The notes under the pieces: generated by a model
The model's database searches: none
What the model was told of the DNA's origin: nothing
What the model saw: the letters and a program-made list of their open reading frames with translations, nothing else
Part shown: in pieces, positions 34,217 through 43,209 of the stretch
Layout: every line of letters begins with the position of its first letter
How positions within the stretch are numbered: position 1 is the stretch's first letter
NCBI RefSeq assembly: GCF_001421805.1
Contig: NZ_LMLC01000001.1
Span: forward strand, 1,054,001 to 1,118,000
Reading direction: 5' to 3'
DNA: 64,000 bases
Source: Sphingomonas sp. Leaf34
Lineage (GTDB): Bacteria; Pseudomonadota; Alphaproteobacteria; Sphingomonadales; Sphingomonadaceae
Translations under genes and position numbers: made by a program

Positions 34217-34378
34217 ATGATCGCGACCCGGGTATATGCGTTATTGCAGGAAGCCTGTTCGGCGCTCGAGACGTCGGAGGATCATGCGATCGCCGCCTAT
34301 GTCGGCTTCGCCATGGCCCTCGTCGAAGAAAAATACGGCGTGGGACAGGATCATCTCGACACCGCCGTTTGCGACTGA
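34217..34378 (+). CDS. Small protein, 53 residues, unknown
   Basis: The sequence opens MIATRVYALLQEACSALETS and continues EDHAIAAYVGFAMALVEEKY. It reads as two amphipathic helices. AAAGGAT lies six bases upstream of the ATG, a fair ribosome-binding site. The composition looks like coding sequence, in contrast to the AT-rich flank. An upstream in-frame ATG (34106) would add a poor 37-residue leader. Function unknown. Confidence 0.55.
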   Translation: MIATRVYALLQEACSALETSEDHAIAAYVGFAMALVEEKYGVGQDHLDTAVCD

Positions 34379-34559
34379 CGGCCCCGCGCGCGCGATCGCC
34401 GGCCCGGCCATTGCCGCGGCGATGACCGAGCGCCGTGACGTAGTGCGGAATTTTATGGCGGGGCGACCTGCGGATTGTTGGTATCGGCGCCGTCTATATT
34501 CATTCACCGTGCGTTGAGTGGTCGATTCGCGTGCCATCCGGCGCGAATGAAAGGACGTC

Positions 34560-35672
34560 GTGCCCGCTTCCCTGCCTGCCGCTTTGCCGGCGTATCTCCC
34601 AGTGCATATCCCAGTGCATATCAATGCCGTCGGTACTGCCGTTCCCGATCATGACATCCATGCCGCGTTTATCGCCTGGGCGCGCAACCGTATTGATGCG
34701 CGATCAACCAAGGTGTTCGATCGGATGGCCTCGCGATCGGGCATCGGCCATCGCTGGTCGGTTCTGCCGCCGACCGCCGATGGTGGCTCGCCGATCGACG
34801 ATGCCGGGTTCTACGCGACCGAGCCGCATCCCGGTACCGCAGCGCGGATGACGTTATATGCCGAACATGCGCCCGATCTTGCGATCCGCGCGATCGAGGC
34901 ATTGCGCACAAAGATCGCCATCGACGGCATCACCCACTTGGTCGTCGCGAGTTGCACCGGGTTCGTCGCGCCGGGGATCGACCAGATCATCGCGCGGCGG
35001 CTCGGGCTCGCGTCCAGCGTCGAGCGACTGCTTGTCGGCTTCATGGGGTGCTATGCGGCGGTGGTCGCCTTGCGCAGCGCGCGCCACATCGTCCGGTCCG
35101 AGCCGCATGCGCGCGTTCTGGTCGTCACCGTCGAGCTCTCGACGCTGCATCTCCAGCCGGCAACCGAGATCGAGCCGCTGTTGGCGATGCTCCAGTTCGG
35201 CGATGGTGCCGCCGCCGCGCTGGTCACCGCGGCGCCGACCGGCTTTGTCCTCGGCACGCCATTCGCAGCGGCACTGCCCGAGACCGAGACGCTGATCCGC
35301 TGGGACGTCACCGACGCGGGGTTCGCGATGCACCTGTCGGGCGAGGTGCCCGGACGGATCGCGACGGCATTGGCGGATACCGCGTTTCGCACGATCGTCA
35401 GCGATGGCCAGCCGCCCGCATCGATCGACGGCTGGGCGGTGCATGCCGGCGGGCGATCGATCCTCGACGCGGTCGAACATGCAATGCAGTTGAAACCCGA
35501 TGCGCTCGATCAATCGCGCGCCGTGCTGGCGGAGAACGGCAACATGTCGTCGGCGACGCTGATGTTCGTGTTCGAACGATTGCTCGCCGGGCCGCCCGTC
35601 GCACATGGCGTCGCGCTTGCGTTCGGTCCCGGACTGGCAGCGGAGGGCTTCGGGTTCCGGAGCGCGCCATGA
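34560..35672 (+). CDS. Type III polyketide synthase (chalcone synthase-like)
   Basis: A 370-residue homodimer-type ketosynthase that extends an acyl-CoA with malonyl-CoA and cyclises the product. The catalytic triad is complete: Cys132 in VVASCTGFVAPGID, His295 in WAVHAGGRSILDAV and Asn328 in ENGNMSSAT. SRSGIGHRWSV and LQFGDGAAAALV also match the family. GTG 34560 has AAAGGA six bases upstream. The next two genes overlap it and each other. By analogy with srsABC of Streptomyces, the product may be an alkylresorcinol or alkylpyrone phenolic lipid; the substrate cannot be read from the sequence. Confidence 0.93.
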   Translation: MPASLPAALPAYLPVHIPVHINAVGTAVPDHDIHAAFIAWARNRIDARSTKVFDRMASRSGIGHRWSVLPPTADGGSPIDDAGFYATEPHPGTAARMTLYAEHAPDLAIRAIEALRTKIAIDGITHLVVASCTGFVAPGIDQIIARRLGLASSVERLLVGFMGCYAAVVALRSARHIVRSEPHARVLVVTVELSTLHLQPATEIEPLLAMLQFGDGAAAALVTAAPTGFVLGTPFAAALPETETLIRWDVTDAGFAMHLSGEVPGRIATALADTAFRTIVSDGQPPASIDGWAVHAGGRSILDAVEHAMQLKPDALDQSRAVLAENGNMSSATLMFVFERLLAGPPVAHGVALAFGPGLAAEGFGFRSAP

Positions 35673-36349
35673 CGCTCGCCCAGCGCAGCCAGGCCGAAGA
35701 ACTGATGGACGCGGACGATCTGGACGCCGCGACCTATGCCGATGTCGTCGGCGACCTCGCCACCGTCAACACCGTGACGATGGCGCGCCGCCCGACGCTC
35801 GACTTCATGGCGCGGGCGATGGCGGGACGAAGCAGCATTCGCCTGCTCGACGTCGGCTTTGGTGACGGCGACATGCTTCGCCGCATCGCGCGCTGGGCCG
35901 CGGTGCGCGGTATCGCGGCGGAGTTGGTCGGCGTCGATCTCAACCCGCGCAGCGAACAGGCGGCGCGCGCGCATGGCGGCGATATCCGCTATGTCACCGG
36001 CGACTATGCCGACCTTGCCGACGAACCCTGGGACGTCATCGTCAGCAGTCTCGTCGCGCATCACATGACCCACGATCAGCTCGTCGCGTTCCTGCGGTTC
36101 ATGGAGACGCATGCGCGCGCCGGGTGGTTCGTCAATGATCTCCACCGCCACGGGTTCGCGCATTGGGGCTTCCCGATTCTCGCCACCCTCGCACGCTGGC
36201 ATCCGATCGTGCGCCATGACGGCACGGTGTCGATCGCGCGGAGCTATCGCCCGGACGAATGGCCGCCGTTGCTCGCAGAGGCCGGCATCACCCAGGCGAA
36301 GGTCCGCCGCATCTTTCCGTTTCGGCTATGCGTCGAACGCCTGCGCTGA
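35669..36349 (+). CDS. SAM-dependent methyltransferase of the PKS operon
   Basis: A 226-residue class I methyltransferase. Motif I is LLDVGFGDGDMLRRIARW, followed by VGVDLNPRSEQAARAHGG and WDVIVSSLVAHHMTHDQLVA. It begins at ATG 35669 in an ATGA overlap with the polyketide synthase. It probably methylates the PKS product, by O- or C-methylation, with no sequence basis for choosing. It overlaps the FAD gene by 22 bp. Confidence 0.88.
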   Translation: MTLAQRSQAEELMDADDLDAATYADVVGDLATVNTVTMARRPTLDFMARAMAGRSSIRLLDVGFGDGDMLRRIARWAAVRGIAAELVGVDLNPRSEQAARAHGGDIRYVTGDYADLADEPWDVIVSSLVAHHMTHDQLVAFLRFMETHARAGWFVNDLHRHGFAHWGFPILATLARWHPIVRHDGTVSIARSYRPDEWPPLLAEAGITQAKVRRIFPFRLCVERLR

Positions 36350-37416
36350 TCGTCGGTGGCGGGCTCGCCGGCGCTGCGACCGCCATCGGACTGGCCCGTG
36401 CAGGCCTGCCGCACCTGCTTGTCGAGCGATCGCGCGAGACGGGCGACGCGATCTGCGGCGGGTTTCTGAGCTGGCGAACGCTGGAGACGCTCGCCGCGCT
36501 CGGGATCGATCCGGATGGGCTGAACCCGCAGCGCGTTACGCGCGCCCGGATCTTCGCAGGCAATCGCTGCGCGGAAGCCGATCTGCCCCACCCCGCGGTC
36601 TCGGTTACGCGCCACCGGCTCGATACCGTCATGCTGGCCGAAGCCGCGCGACTGGGCACCGCCATCGAACGCGGCGTCACCGTACGCGAGATTGACGGGA
36701 CGACGGTTCGCCTCGCCGACGGCACGACGATGGCCACCGACACGCTGTTCCTGGCGAGCGGTAAGCACGACGTTCGCGGCGCGGCACGCCCCGAGGAGGC
36801 GCGCGGCGCCGACCCGACCCTGGGGATCCGGGTACGGATCGTCCCCTCGCCCACGCTGGCCCGATCGCTCGCGAGCTGCATCGAGCTGCATCTGTTCGAC
36901 CGCGGCTATGCCGGTCTGGCGCTGCAGGAGGACGGCACGGCGAATCTGTGCATGGCGGTCCACCGCTCGCGGCTTCAGGCCGCCGGCTCCCCCGCGCAAC
37001 TGCTCGAAGCGCTCGGCCGCGAAACGCCCATGCTCGGCGAATGGGTCGCGCTGATCGACCCGAAAGCCTCGATCGATGCGATCGCCAACGTGCCCTATGG
37101 CTGGCGCCAGCGCACCGGCGTCGACGCGGTGTTCCGGCTCGGCGACCAGGCGGGCGTGATCCCCTCGCTCGCCGGCGAAGGCATGGGTATTGCGCTCGCC
37201 AGCGGAGTCGCGGCCGCCACCGCCTACACACGAGGCGGCCCCGACGCTGCATCCGCATGGCAAGTGGCGTTCGCCCGCCGCCTGGCCCGCCCGATCGGTA
37301 TTGCCGGCATCGTCCGTCACATCGCCGAAAGCGAGCGCGCCGCGTGGCTGCTCCCCGTCATGCGACCGACCTTGATCCAGATCATCGCCAACGCAACCAG
37401 ACTGGGGCTATCTTGA
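36328..37416 (+). CDS. FAD-dependent oxidoreductase of the PKS operon
   Basis: A 362-residue flavoprotein of the geranylgeranyl reductase/PHBH-like group. The N-terminal FAD motif is LIVGGGLAGAATAIGLARAG, and the second FAD block is VFRLGDQAGVIPSLAGEGMG. It begins at ATG 36328, inside the methyltransferase gene. It likely hydroxylates or reduces the polyketide-derived ring or chain as the last tailoring step, as SrsC does in Streptomyces (a parallel in gene order, not proof). An upstream start at 36259 would add 23 residues of poor quality. Confidence 0.87.
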   Translation: MRRTPALIVGGGLAGAATAIGLARAGLPHLLVERSRETGDAICGGFLSWRTLETLAALGIDPDGLNPQRVTRARIFAGNRCAEADLPHPAVSVTRHRLDTVMLAEAARLGTAIERGVTVREIDGTTVRLADGTTMATDTLFLASGKHDVRGAARPEEARGADPTLGIRVRIVPSPTLARSLASCIELHLFDRGYAGLALQEDGTANLCMAVHRSRLQAAGSPAQLLEALGRETPMLGEWVALIDPKASIDAIANVPYGWRQRTGVDAVFRLGDQAGVIPSLAGEGMGIALASGVAAATAYTRGGPDAASAWQVAFARRLARPIGIAGIVRHIAESERAAWLLPVMRPTLIQIIANATRLGLS

Positions 37417-37441
37417 AATCCGTCCCGCCAGCACGAGATGC

Positions 37442-37858
37442 ATGTTCATGGATCAACTCAATCTTTCCGAGGCCGAATGGCGCAAGCGGCTCACCCCGGA
37501 ACAATATCATGTGCTGCGTGAGGCCGGTACGGAACGTGCCTTTGCCGGCGTTCTGACCGACAACAAGGCCGATGGCATCTATCGGTGTGCAGCCTGCAGC
37601 AACGCGTTGTTCGACAGCGCGGACAAATATGATTCCGGGTCGGGCTGGCCGAGTTTTACCCAGCCGATCGGCCCTGACGCCGTCACGGATCATGCCGATC
37701 GCAGTCACGGCATGACTCGCATCGAGACGCGATGCGCGCGCTGCTACAGCCATATGGGGCATGTCTTCCCGGACGGCCCGCCGCCGACCGGGCAGCGTTA
37801 TTGCATGAACTCGCTGTCTCTCGAGTTCCGGCCGCGCAAAGCAAACGCCGCGGCTTGA
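37442..37858 (+). CDS. msrB: Peptide-methionine (R)-S-oxide reductase
   Basis: Repairs oxidised methionine (R form) in proteins. The 138-residue protein has zinc pairs IYRCAACSNALF and ETRCARCYSHMGH, the substrate stretch SGSGWPSFTQPI, and the catalytic cysteine Cys121 in RYCMNSLSLEF. GSGWPSF replaces the usual GCGWPSF, so the resolving Cys seen in many MsrB proteins is absent. No signal peptide, hence cytoplasmic. ATG 37448 is an alternative start. Confidence 0.95.
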   Translation: MFMDQLNLSEAEWRKRLTPEQYHVLREAGTERAFAGVLTDNKADGIYRCAACSNALFDSADKYDSGSGWPSFTQPIGPDAVTDHADRSHGMTRIETRCARCYSHMGHVFPDGPPPTGQRYCMNSLSLEFRPRKANAAA

Positions 37859-37902
37859 TGCCGCTTGTAGGGCGGAGGCATCGCGCGTAATTCTGCGGTC
37901 AC

Positions 37903-40083
37903 ATGGCTCGTACGCGTTCTGCTTCCCCGTCCGGTCGGCCCCCGTCTACCCCAGCGTCTCGCTGGCGGCGGCGGCTCGTCGTCTTCCTGCAGCTGTGTAT
38001 CGGGATTGGCGTGCTCGCGCTCGGCGCGCTGGCGATCGCGGTCTATATCGCGATGTCGCAACTGCCGAGTTTCGACAGCCTGAAATCGTCGCCCAACGGC
38101 CAGATGATCCGCGTCCATGCCGCCGACGGCACGGTGATCGTGTCGATGGGGCCGAGCTTCGGCGAATGGCTGCCCTATTCGCAGATTCCGCAGGTGATGC
38201 GCGACGCGACCGTCTCGGTCGAGGATCGCCGCTTCCGCTCGCATATCGGGATCGATCCGGTCGGCGTTGCCCGGTCGGTGAAGGTGCGGTACGACCGCGG
38301 CCACTGGACGCAGGGCGGCTCGACCATCACGCAACAGCTCGCGCGGACGGTGTTTCTCAACAACCAGAAGAAATTCGGCCGCAAATTCCGTGAAGGCATT
38401 CTGGCGTTCGCGCTCGAATGGAAGTTTTCGAAGGATCAGATCCTCGAACTCTACCTCAACAAGGTCTATTATGGCGGCGGCGCGTACGGGATCGACGCCG
38501 CCTCGCGCAAATTCTTCGGCCACGGCGCGGATCATCTGAGCCTGGCCGAGGCGGCGGTGATCGCCGGCCTGGTGAAGGCACCGTCGAACTATTCGCCAAC
38601 CGCCGACGCCGAAGCCGCGGTCGGTCGCGCGGGCGTAGTGCTCGAGACGATGCGCGAGACCGGCGCGATCACCGCCGAGCAGGCCGCCGATGCCGATGTC
38701 AGCGGGCTGAAGCTCGCGCCCGAACCCAAGCAGAACAGCGTCCGCTACTTCACCGACTGGGCGCTGCCGCAGCTCGATACGCTGATCGACGAGACGACCG
38801 AGCCGCTCGAAGTCTGGACGACGCTCGACCTCAACATGCAGCGCCAGGCCGACGAGGCGATCCGCGCCAATGCGCCGCCGGGCGCGCAGGGCGCGCTGGT
38901 CGCGCTCGACCGCGGCGGCGAAGTGCGCGCGATGGTCGGCGGCAAGGATTACGTCTCGTCGATCTACAATCGCGCGACGCAGGCGGTCCGGCAGCCGGGC
39001 TCTTCGTTCAAGCTGTTCGTGTATCTCGCGGCGCTGGAGGCGGGCCACAAGCCCGAGGATTCGATCGTCGACGAACCCGTCACGATCCAGGGCTGGAGCC
39101 CGCGCAACGATTCGCGGCGCAATTCCGGCGCGGTCAGCCTGCGCACCGCGTTCGCCTATTCGCTCAACACCGTGGCGGCCAAGCTCGGCCAAGAGGTCGG
39201 CTTCAACACGGTCGCGGACATGGCGCGGCGGTTCGGCATCACCACGCCGGTCAACGTGCACCCGTCGATGGTGCTGGGCACCTCCGAGGTCCGCGTGATC
39301 GACATGACGCGCGCGTTCGCCTCGGTCGCCAACAAGGGCGTCGCGGTCACGCCGTACGGGATCACGCGCGTCACCGCGAACGGCCAGACGATCTATACGC
39401 ACGAGGTCGATCGCAGCCATCTGCTGGTCGCGCCCTATGTCGCTGCCGAGATGACCGACCTGTTGCAGACCGCGGTCAACACCGGCACCGGCCGCGCCGC
39501 GCAGATCGGCCGCCCCGTCGCAGGCAAGACGGGCACGACGAGCGCGTCGAAGGACGGCTGGTTCCTGGGCTTCTCGAGCGGGATCACGACGGGCGTCTGG
39601 ATGGGGCGCGACGATGCCAAGCCGATCGCCGGCCTTCACGGCGGCACCGCGCCCGCCAAGGCCTGGGCGGCGTTCATGAAGCCCGCGACCGCCAACCGTC
39701 CGATCGAACAGTTCGATACACAGGTGACGTTGCCCGAATGGCAGCTCGAACCCGACGAGCAGAGCTATTTTGGCCAGCCCGACAATGGCCAGATGGCGGT
39801 CGACGCGGACGGCAATCCGATCGAGCAGGGGCAGCCCCCCGTGCCGACCGATGCGCAGACCGGCGACACGATCCCGCGGCCCGACGCGGATCAGCCGCCC
39901 GAGACGCCGGCAGCCCCGCCCCAGCAGTTGAATCAGGACTGGATCGACCGGGTCACCGGGCGCGAACGACGCGATCCGTCACCCGCCGGGCGTCAGCCGC
40001 TCCAACGCGACGTCCCGCGCGATCAGGTCCAGACTCAGCGCTTCCAGAGCGACCGGAGTCAGGACGACCTTCCGAACCAGTGA
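37903..40083 (+). CDS. Class A penicillin-binding protein (PBP1)
   Basis: Bifunctional peptidoglycan glycosyltransferase and transpeptidase anchored in the inner membrane. The protein has 726 residues. A short basic tail precedes one membrane helix (about 28-50). The GT51 domain carries TVSVEDRRFRSHIGID with the catalytic Glu, QGGSTITQQLARTVFLNN and LNKVYYGGGAYGI. The transpeptidase domain carries SxxK in GSSFKLF, SxN in YSLNTV and KTGTTSASKDGWF. A proline- and glutamine-rich tail of about 100 residues ends the protein. The last 25 bp overlap the convergent ygjP-type gene. Confidence 0.95.
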   Translation: MARTRSASPSGRPPSTPASRWRRRLVVFLQLCIGIGVLALGALAIAVYIAMSQLPSFDSLKSSPNGQMIRVHAADGTVIVSMGPSFGEWLPYSQIPQVMRDATVSVEDRRFRSHIGIDPVGVARSVKVRYDRGHWTQGGSTITQQLARTVFLNNQKKFGRKFREGILAFALEWKFSKDQILELYLNKVYYGGGAYGIDAASRKFFGHGADHLSLAEAAVIAGLVKAPSNYSPTADAEAAVGRAGVVLETMRETGAITAEQAADADVSGLKLAPEPKQNSVRYFTDWALPQLDTLIDETTEPLEVWTTLDLNMQRQADEAIRANAPPGAQGALVALDRGGEVRAMVGGKDYVSSIYNRATQAVRQPGSSFKLFVYLAALEAGHKPEDSIVDEPVTIQGWSPRNDSRRNSGAVSLRTAFAYSLNTVAAKLGQEVGFNTVADMARRFGITTPVNVHPSMVLGTSEVRVIDMTRAFASVANKGVAVTPYGITRVTANGQTIYTHEVDRSHLLVAPYVAAEMTDLLQTAVNTGTGRAAQIGRPVAGKTGTTSASKDGWFLGFSSGITTGVWMGRDDAKPIAGLHGGTAPAKAWAAFMKPATANRPIEQFDTQVTLPEWQLEPDEQSYFGQPDNGQMAVDADGNPIEQGQPPVPTDAQTGDTIPRPDADQPPETPAAPPQQLNQDWIDRVTGRERRDPSPAGRQPLQRDVPRDQVQTQRFQSDRSQDDLPNQ

Positions 40084-40733
40084 AGCCCCGCGCCGTGCGT
40101 GCGTAGCCAGACGCGCGCCGGGGTCGGATCCTCGCCGTAGAGCTGCTCGACTAGCGCGTGGAAGACCGGCGCGTGGTTCATGTGGACACGGTGCGCGACC
40201 TCGTGCGCGACGGTGGCGCGGCGCACCCAGCCCGGCGCTAGGATCAGCCGCCAGCTATAGCGGATGACACCGCTCGACGCGCAGCTGCCCCAGCGGCCCT
40301 TGGCATCGCCGACCGCGACATACGCGACGCTGACCTTCGCCTTGGCGGCGTATTCGGCGGTTTCGGTCTCCAGCACGGCGAGCGCGGTGCGTTTGAGCCA
40401 CGCCTCGACACGGCGCGCGATCGTTTCGGGGGGGCCCGACAGCGACAGGACCGCCCCGTCGCGAACGACGGTACGGGGGCGTCCGGGGGTCCATGCGATC
40501 GTCAGCGGCTCGTCCGCGACCGTCACGACCGCGCCGGGCACGAACGGGCGAGGGGAGGGGAGCAGCGCACGTTGCTCGGCGATCCAGTCCGCCTTCTCCT
40601 CCGCCCAGGCCAGCGCCTGCTTGAGCGCGGCGCGCTTGGGCAGGACGAGTCGTGCCCGGCCGCTCGCGGGATCGATCGACAGACGCGCGCGGCGGGCGCG
40701 TGGATGACGGACGATCTCGAGGCCTTCGATCAT
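40059..40733 (-). CDS. YgjP/DUF45 family zinc metallopeptidase-like protein
   Basis: A 224-residue protein with the WLM-type zincin motif AHEVAHRVHMNH. The DUF45 phrase GRWGSCASSGVIRYSWRLIL precedes it and HGAGLHWFG is the C-terminal end. The substrate is unknown. It is the third gene of an SCO-YcgN-YgjP cluster, 37 bp after ycgN. Its 3' end overlaps that of the PBP gene by 25 bp. Confidence 0.9.
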   Translation of the reverse strand: MIEGLEIVRHPRARRARLSIDPASGRARLVLPKRAALKQALAWAEEKADWIAEQRALLPSPRPFVPGAVVTVADEPLTIAWTPGRPRTVVRDGAVLSLSGPPETIARRVEAWLKRTALAVLETETAEYAAKAKVSVAYVAVGDAKGRWGSCASSGVIRYSWRLILAPGWVRRATVAHEVAHRVHMNHAPVFHALVEQLYGEDPTPARVWLRTHGAGLHWFGRSS

Positions 40734-40770
40734 CGGGGGATCATCGCGTGATCATCAGACGCGCACCGGC

Positions 40771-41205
40771 TTACAGTTCGCGCTCGATCACGTGATATTC
40801 GAGCTCGCCCGCCTCGTCCTCGCTGATCGTCCAGCCGCGGACCGACTGCTTGGCGCGGTGGACCGCCTCGCGGTCGCCGCACACGAGATAATGCCATTCG
40901 GGCAATTGCTCGCCCGCCGCGCGCAACCGGTACGCGCAGGTCGAGGGCAGCCAGTCGATCCCGCGGACGTTACCCGTCGTCAGCCGTACGCATTCGGGGA
41001 CATAGGCGTGGCGGTGGCGGTAATCGGAGCATTGCCCGCTGCGCCGGTCGAGCAGACGGCACGACACGTTGGTCGGCACAAGCTCGCCGGTATCCTCGTC
41101 CTCGAGCTTGTGGATGCAGCATTTGCCGCAGCCGTCGCACAAGGCCTCCCACTGGCCGCGATCGAGCTGGTCGATCGGCGTATCTTCCCAGAAGCGCGCG
41201 CTCAT
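40771..41205 (-). CDS. YcgN family cysteine-cluster protein (UPF0260)
   Basis: A 144-residue protein with the cluster CDGCGKCCIHKLEDEDTG, then NVSCRLLD, CSDYRHRHAYVPECVRLT and STCAYRLRA, a pattern expected to bind iron-sulfur or zinc. The family function is unknown. It overlaps the SCO gene by four bases (ATGA). Confidence 0.92.
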   Translation of the reverse strand: MSARFWEDTPIDQLDRGQWEALCDGCGKCCIHKLEDEDTGELVPTNVSCRLLDRRSGQCSDYRHRHAYVPECVRLTTGNVRGIDWLPSTCAYRLRAAGEQLPEWHYLVCGDREAVHRAKQSVRGWTISEDEAGELEYHVIEREL

Positions 41206-41783
41206 CGGGCCCAGCGCTTGATTTCCGTCACCACCGCGTCGGGCCCTTGTTCCTGTGGCAGCAAAGCAAGGGGCTTGCCGTCCGGGCTCATCAGATAGGC
41301 CTGGCGCGAGTGGTTTACGAGGTATCCGCCACCCGGCGACGGGTCGCCCTTGCTCGAATACACCGCGTATTCGGTCTTGATCGCCGCGATCTGCGCGTCG
41401 GTGCCGGTCAGCCCGACCATCCGTGGGTGGAACGCCGCAACGAACTGCTTGAGCACGGCGGGCGTGTCGCGCGCCGGATCTACCGTCACGAAGACGGGCA
41501 CGATCTTGGCGGCAAGCGCGGGGTCACTCGTTTCGAGCTGTTTCACCGCGGCGCCGATCGCCTGGACATCCGTCGGACACACATCGGGACAGAAGGTGTA
41601 GCCGAAATACATGATCCGGTATTTGCCGGCAAAACTGCGCTCGGTGACGGTCTGCCCGTTCTGGTCGGTCAGCGTGAAGGCGCCGCCGATCCGGGCACCT
41701 TCGAGCGGCGGTTTGGCGGGGGGCGAAGACGCGGTGCACGCGGACAGCGCAAGCGCGGACAACAGGAGGAAACGCATGGTCAT
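41202..41783 (-). CDS. SCO1/SenC family copper chaperone lipoprotein
   Basis: A thioredoxin-fold protein that delivers copper to the CuA site of cytochrome oxidase or acts as a thiol reductant. The 193-residue product has a lipobox LSAC in ALALSACTASSP. The copper motif CPDVCP follows YFGYTF, and the distal His is in LVNHSRQAYLM. Either ATG 41783 or 41777 may be used. The extended frame to 41891 lacks a signal sequence. Location: periplasmic face of a membrane. Confidence 0.92.
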   Translation of the reverse strand: MTMRFLLLSALALSACTASSPPAKPPLEGARIGGAFTLTDQNGQTVTERSFAGKYRIMYFGYTFCPDVCPTDVQAIGAAVKQLETSDPALAAKIVPVFVTVDPARDTPAVLKQFVAAFHPRMVGLTGTDAQIAAIKTEYAVYSSKGDPSPGGGYLVNHSRQAYLMSPDGKPLALLPQEQGPDAVVTEIKRWAR

Positions 41784-41862
41784 GATGCCGCCAGCCTTGA
41801 TCTGTTCGCTAGTGCGGCGCAAGCGTTGCCCCATATCCAGGACGAACCAAGGAAGTGTCTCG

Positions 41863-42471
41863 ATGCGTATTCGCCTGATCCTCGCCGCCACCCTCCTGAC
41901 GCCGGCGCTGGCGTGCGTCGCGGCGCCCGCGTTCGCGCAGGGTCAGTCGGAGGGGTACAAGTTCCTCTCCGCGGTGCGCGATGCCAAGAACAACGACGTG
42001 CTCGAGATGCTCGGCCGGCCCGGCAGCAACATCATCAACACGCGCGACGTGACGAGCGGGGAGGGGGCGCTGCACATCGTCATCAAGCGCAGCGACGAGG
42101 TGTATCTGCGCTTCCTGCTGCAGAAGGGTGCGGATGCGAATTTGCGCGACGGGAAGGGCAACACGCCGCTGCTGCTCGCGGTGACGCTCGGACAGACCGG
42201 AATGATCCCGATCCTGACCGCGGCAGGGGCGAACCCGAACCTCGGCAATTCGGCGGGCGAGACCCCGCTGATCCGAGCGGTGCAGCGTCGCGATGTGGCC
42301 ATGATCCGGACGTTGCTGACCGAAGGGGCCGATCCCGACCAGGCGGATATCATCGCGGGCATGTCGGCACGCGACTATGCCAAGCAGGACGGCCGCAACC
42401 CCGTGGTGACGAAGATCCTCGCCGACGCCCCAAAGAAGGTGAAGAAGGCGGTCTCGGGCCCTAAATTCTGA
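41863..42471 (+). CDS. Secreted ankyrin-repeat protein
   Basis: A 202-residue protein. The signal peptide ends near AAPAFAQ (residue 26). Three to four ankyrin repeats follow: GEGALHIVIKRSDEVYLRFL, GNTPLLLAVTLGQTGMIPIL, AGETPLIRAVQRRDVAMIRT, and a degenerate last repeat ending MSARDYAKQDGR. AAGGAAG lies before ATG 41863. A periplasmic binding or protection role is possible; the partner is unknown. Divergent from the SCO gene. Confidence 0.88.
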   Translation: MRIRLILAATLLTPALACVAAPAFAQGQSEGYKFLSAVRDAKNNDVLEMLGRPGSNIINTRDVTSGEGALHIVIKRSDEVYLRFLLQKGADANLRDGKGNTPLLLAVTLGQTGMIPILTAAGANPNLGNSAGETPLIRAVQRRDVAMIRTLLTEGADPDQADIIAGMSARDYAKQDGRNPVVTKILADAPKKVKKAVSGPKF

Positions 42472-42477
42472 TTCTTC

Positions 42478-42600
42478 ATCCTCCCCCGCAAGGGGGAGGT
42501 GGCTGGCGCTTGCCAGACGGAGGGGGAGGCAAGCGATACATCTGCTCCGTGTCCTCCCCCTCCGTCACTTTCGGTGCCACCTCCCCCTGGCGGGGGAGGA
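42478..42600. repeat. Family A palindromic repeat, full copy
   Basis: The ends ATCCTCCCCCGCAAGGGGGA and CTCCCCCTGGCGGGGGAGGA frame the inner arms CCAGACGGAGGGGGAGG and CCTCCCCCTCCGTCACT. It lies between the convergent ankyrin and mmcB genes. Confidence 0.85.
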
Positions 42601-42606
42601 GTCGCG

Positions 42607-43116
42607 TCAGAACGCCAGCCCGTCCGCATCCGGGTCCATCTGCGCGATCAACCGCCGCGCCGCGCGCCGCGCAAACGCCAGCGTGCCGCGCTTGCGGACA
42701 TGCGCGGGCAAAGGGGTGGTATGCGCCTCGCGCACGATCGCAGCGTCGTAGCGGTCCGCGACGATGATCCCGGTGCGCTCGGGCAGGAACGCAGCCCCGT
42801 GCAACGGCCCGACGTCGAACCCCGCGGGTACCGCCCAGAAATAGCGATCGCAATGCGCGAGATAATCGGGCCACTTCCCGTCGCCGAGCAGATCAGCGCG
42901 CGACACCTTGATCTCGACGATGACGATCTGCCCGCGCGCATCCACCGCCATCAGGTCGGCGCGGCGGCCACCATCGAGGGGCACTTCGGTCATCGCGGCC
43001 AGATCGTGACGCAGCAGCATCCGGATCACGCCGCGCGCGACGTCGGCGGCGCACATTATGGCATCGGGGGGCGATCCCGGTTTGTCGATGCAGGAGTCCG
43101 GCGGCATGTCGAGCAT
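42607..43116 (-). CDS. mmcB: MmcB family DNA repair protein
   Basis: A 169-residue protein with a PD-(D/E)xK-like nuclease core: RRADLMAVDARGQIVIVEIK followed by VSRADLLGDGKWPDYLAHCD, and VPAGFDVGPLHGAAFLPERTG. MmcB of Caulobacter is a DNA-damage-linked putative endonuclease acting with ImuABC-type repair. ATG 43116 is preferred over TTG 43134. No LexA box is evident upstream. Confidence 0.88.
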   Translation of the reverse strand: MLDMPPDSCIDKPGSPPDAIMCAADVARGVIRMLLRHDLAAMTEVPLDGGRRADLMAVDARGQIVIVEIKVSRADLLGDGKWPDYLAHCDRYFWAVPAGFDVGPLHGAAFLPERTGIIVADRYDAAIVREAHTTPLPAHVRKRGTLAFARRAARRLIAQMDPDADGLAF

Positions 43117-43209
43117 GGCCCGGAAATAGAACAATCCGCGAACGAGGCAAGCTCATTCACGGATTGTGGTATCACTGGCGGCGACTAATCGCCCGAGAGT
43201 GCGACGCGC

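Noticed and set aside
34241-34624. 127-codon minus-strand frame near the PKS gene
   Set aside because: Overlaps the better-supported 53-residue gene and the PKS start; the translation resembles nothing and it lacks a ribosome-binding site.
37798-39639. 613-codon minus-strand frame opposite the penicillin-binding protein
   Set aside because: Low-complexity arginine-rich translation; the plus strand has all PBP motifs.
43131-43167. 8-bp inverted repeat ACAATCCG/CGGATTGT near the mmcB start as an operator or terminator
   Set aside because: The loop is 21 bases, there is no T-tract, and it does not match LexA or other known boxes; chance cannot be excluded.
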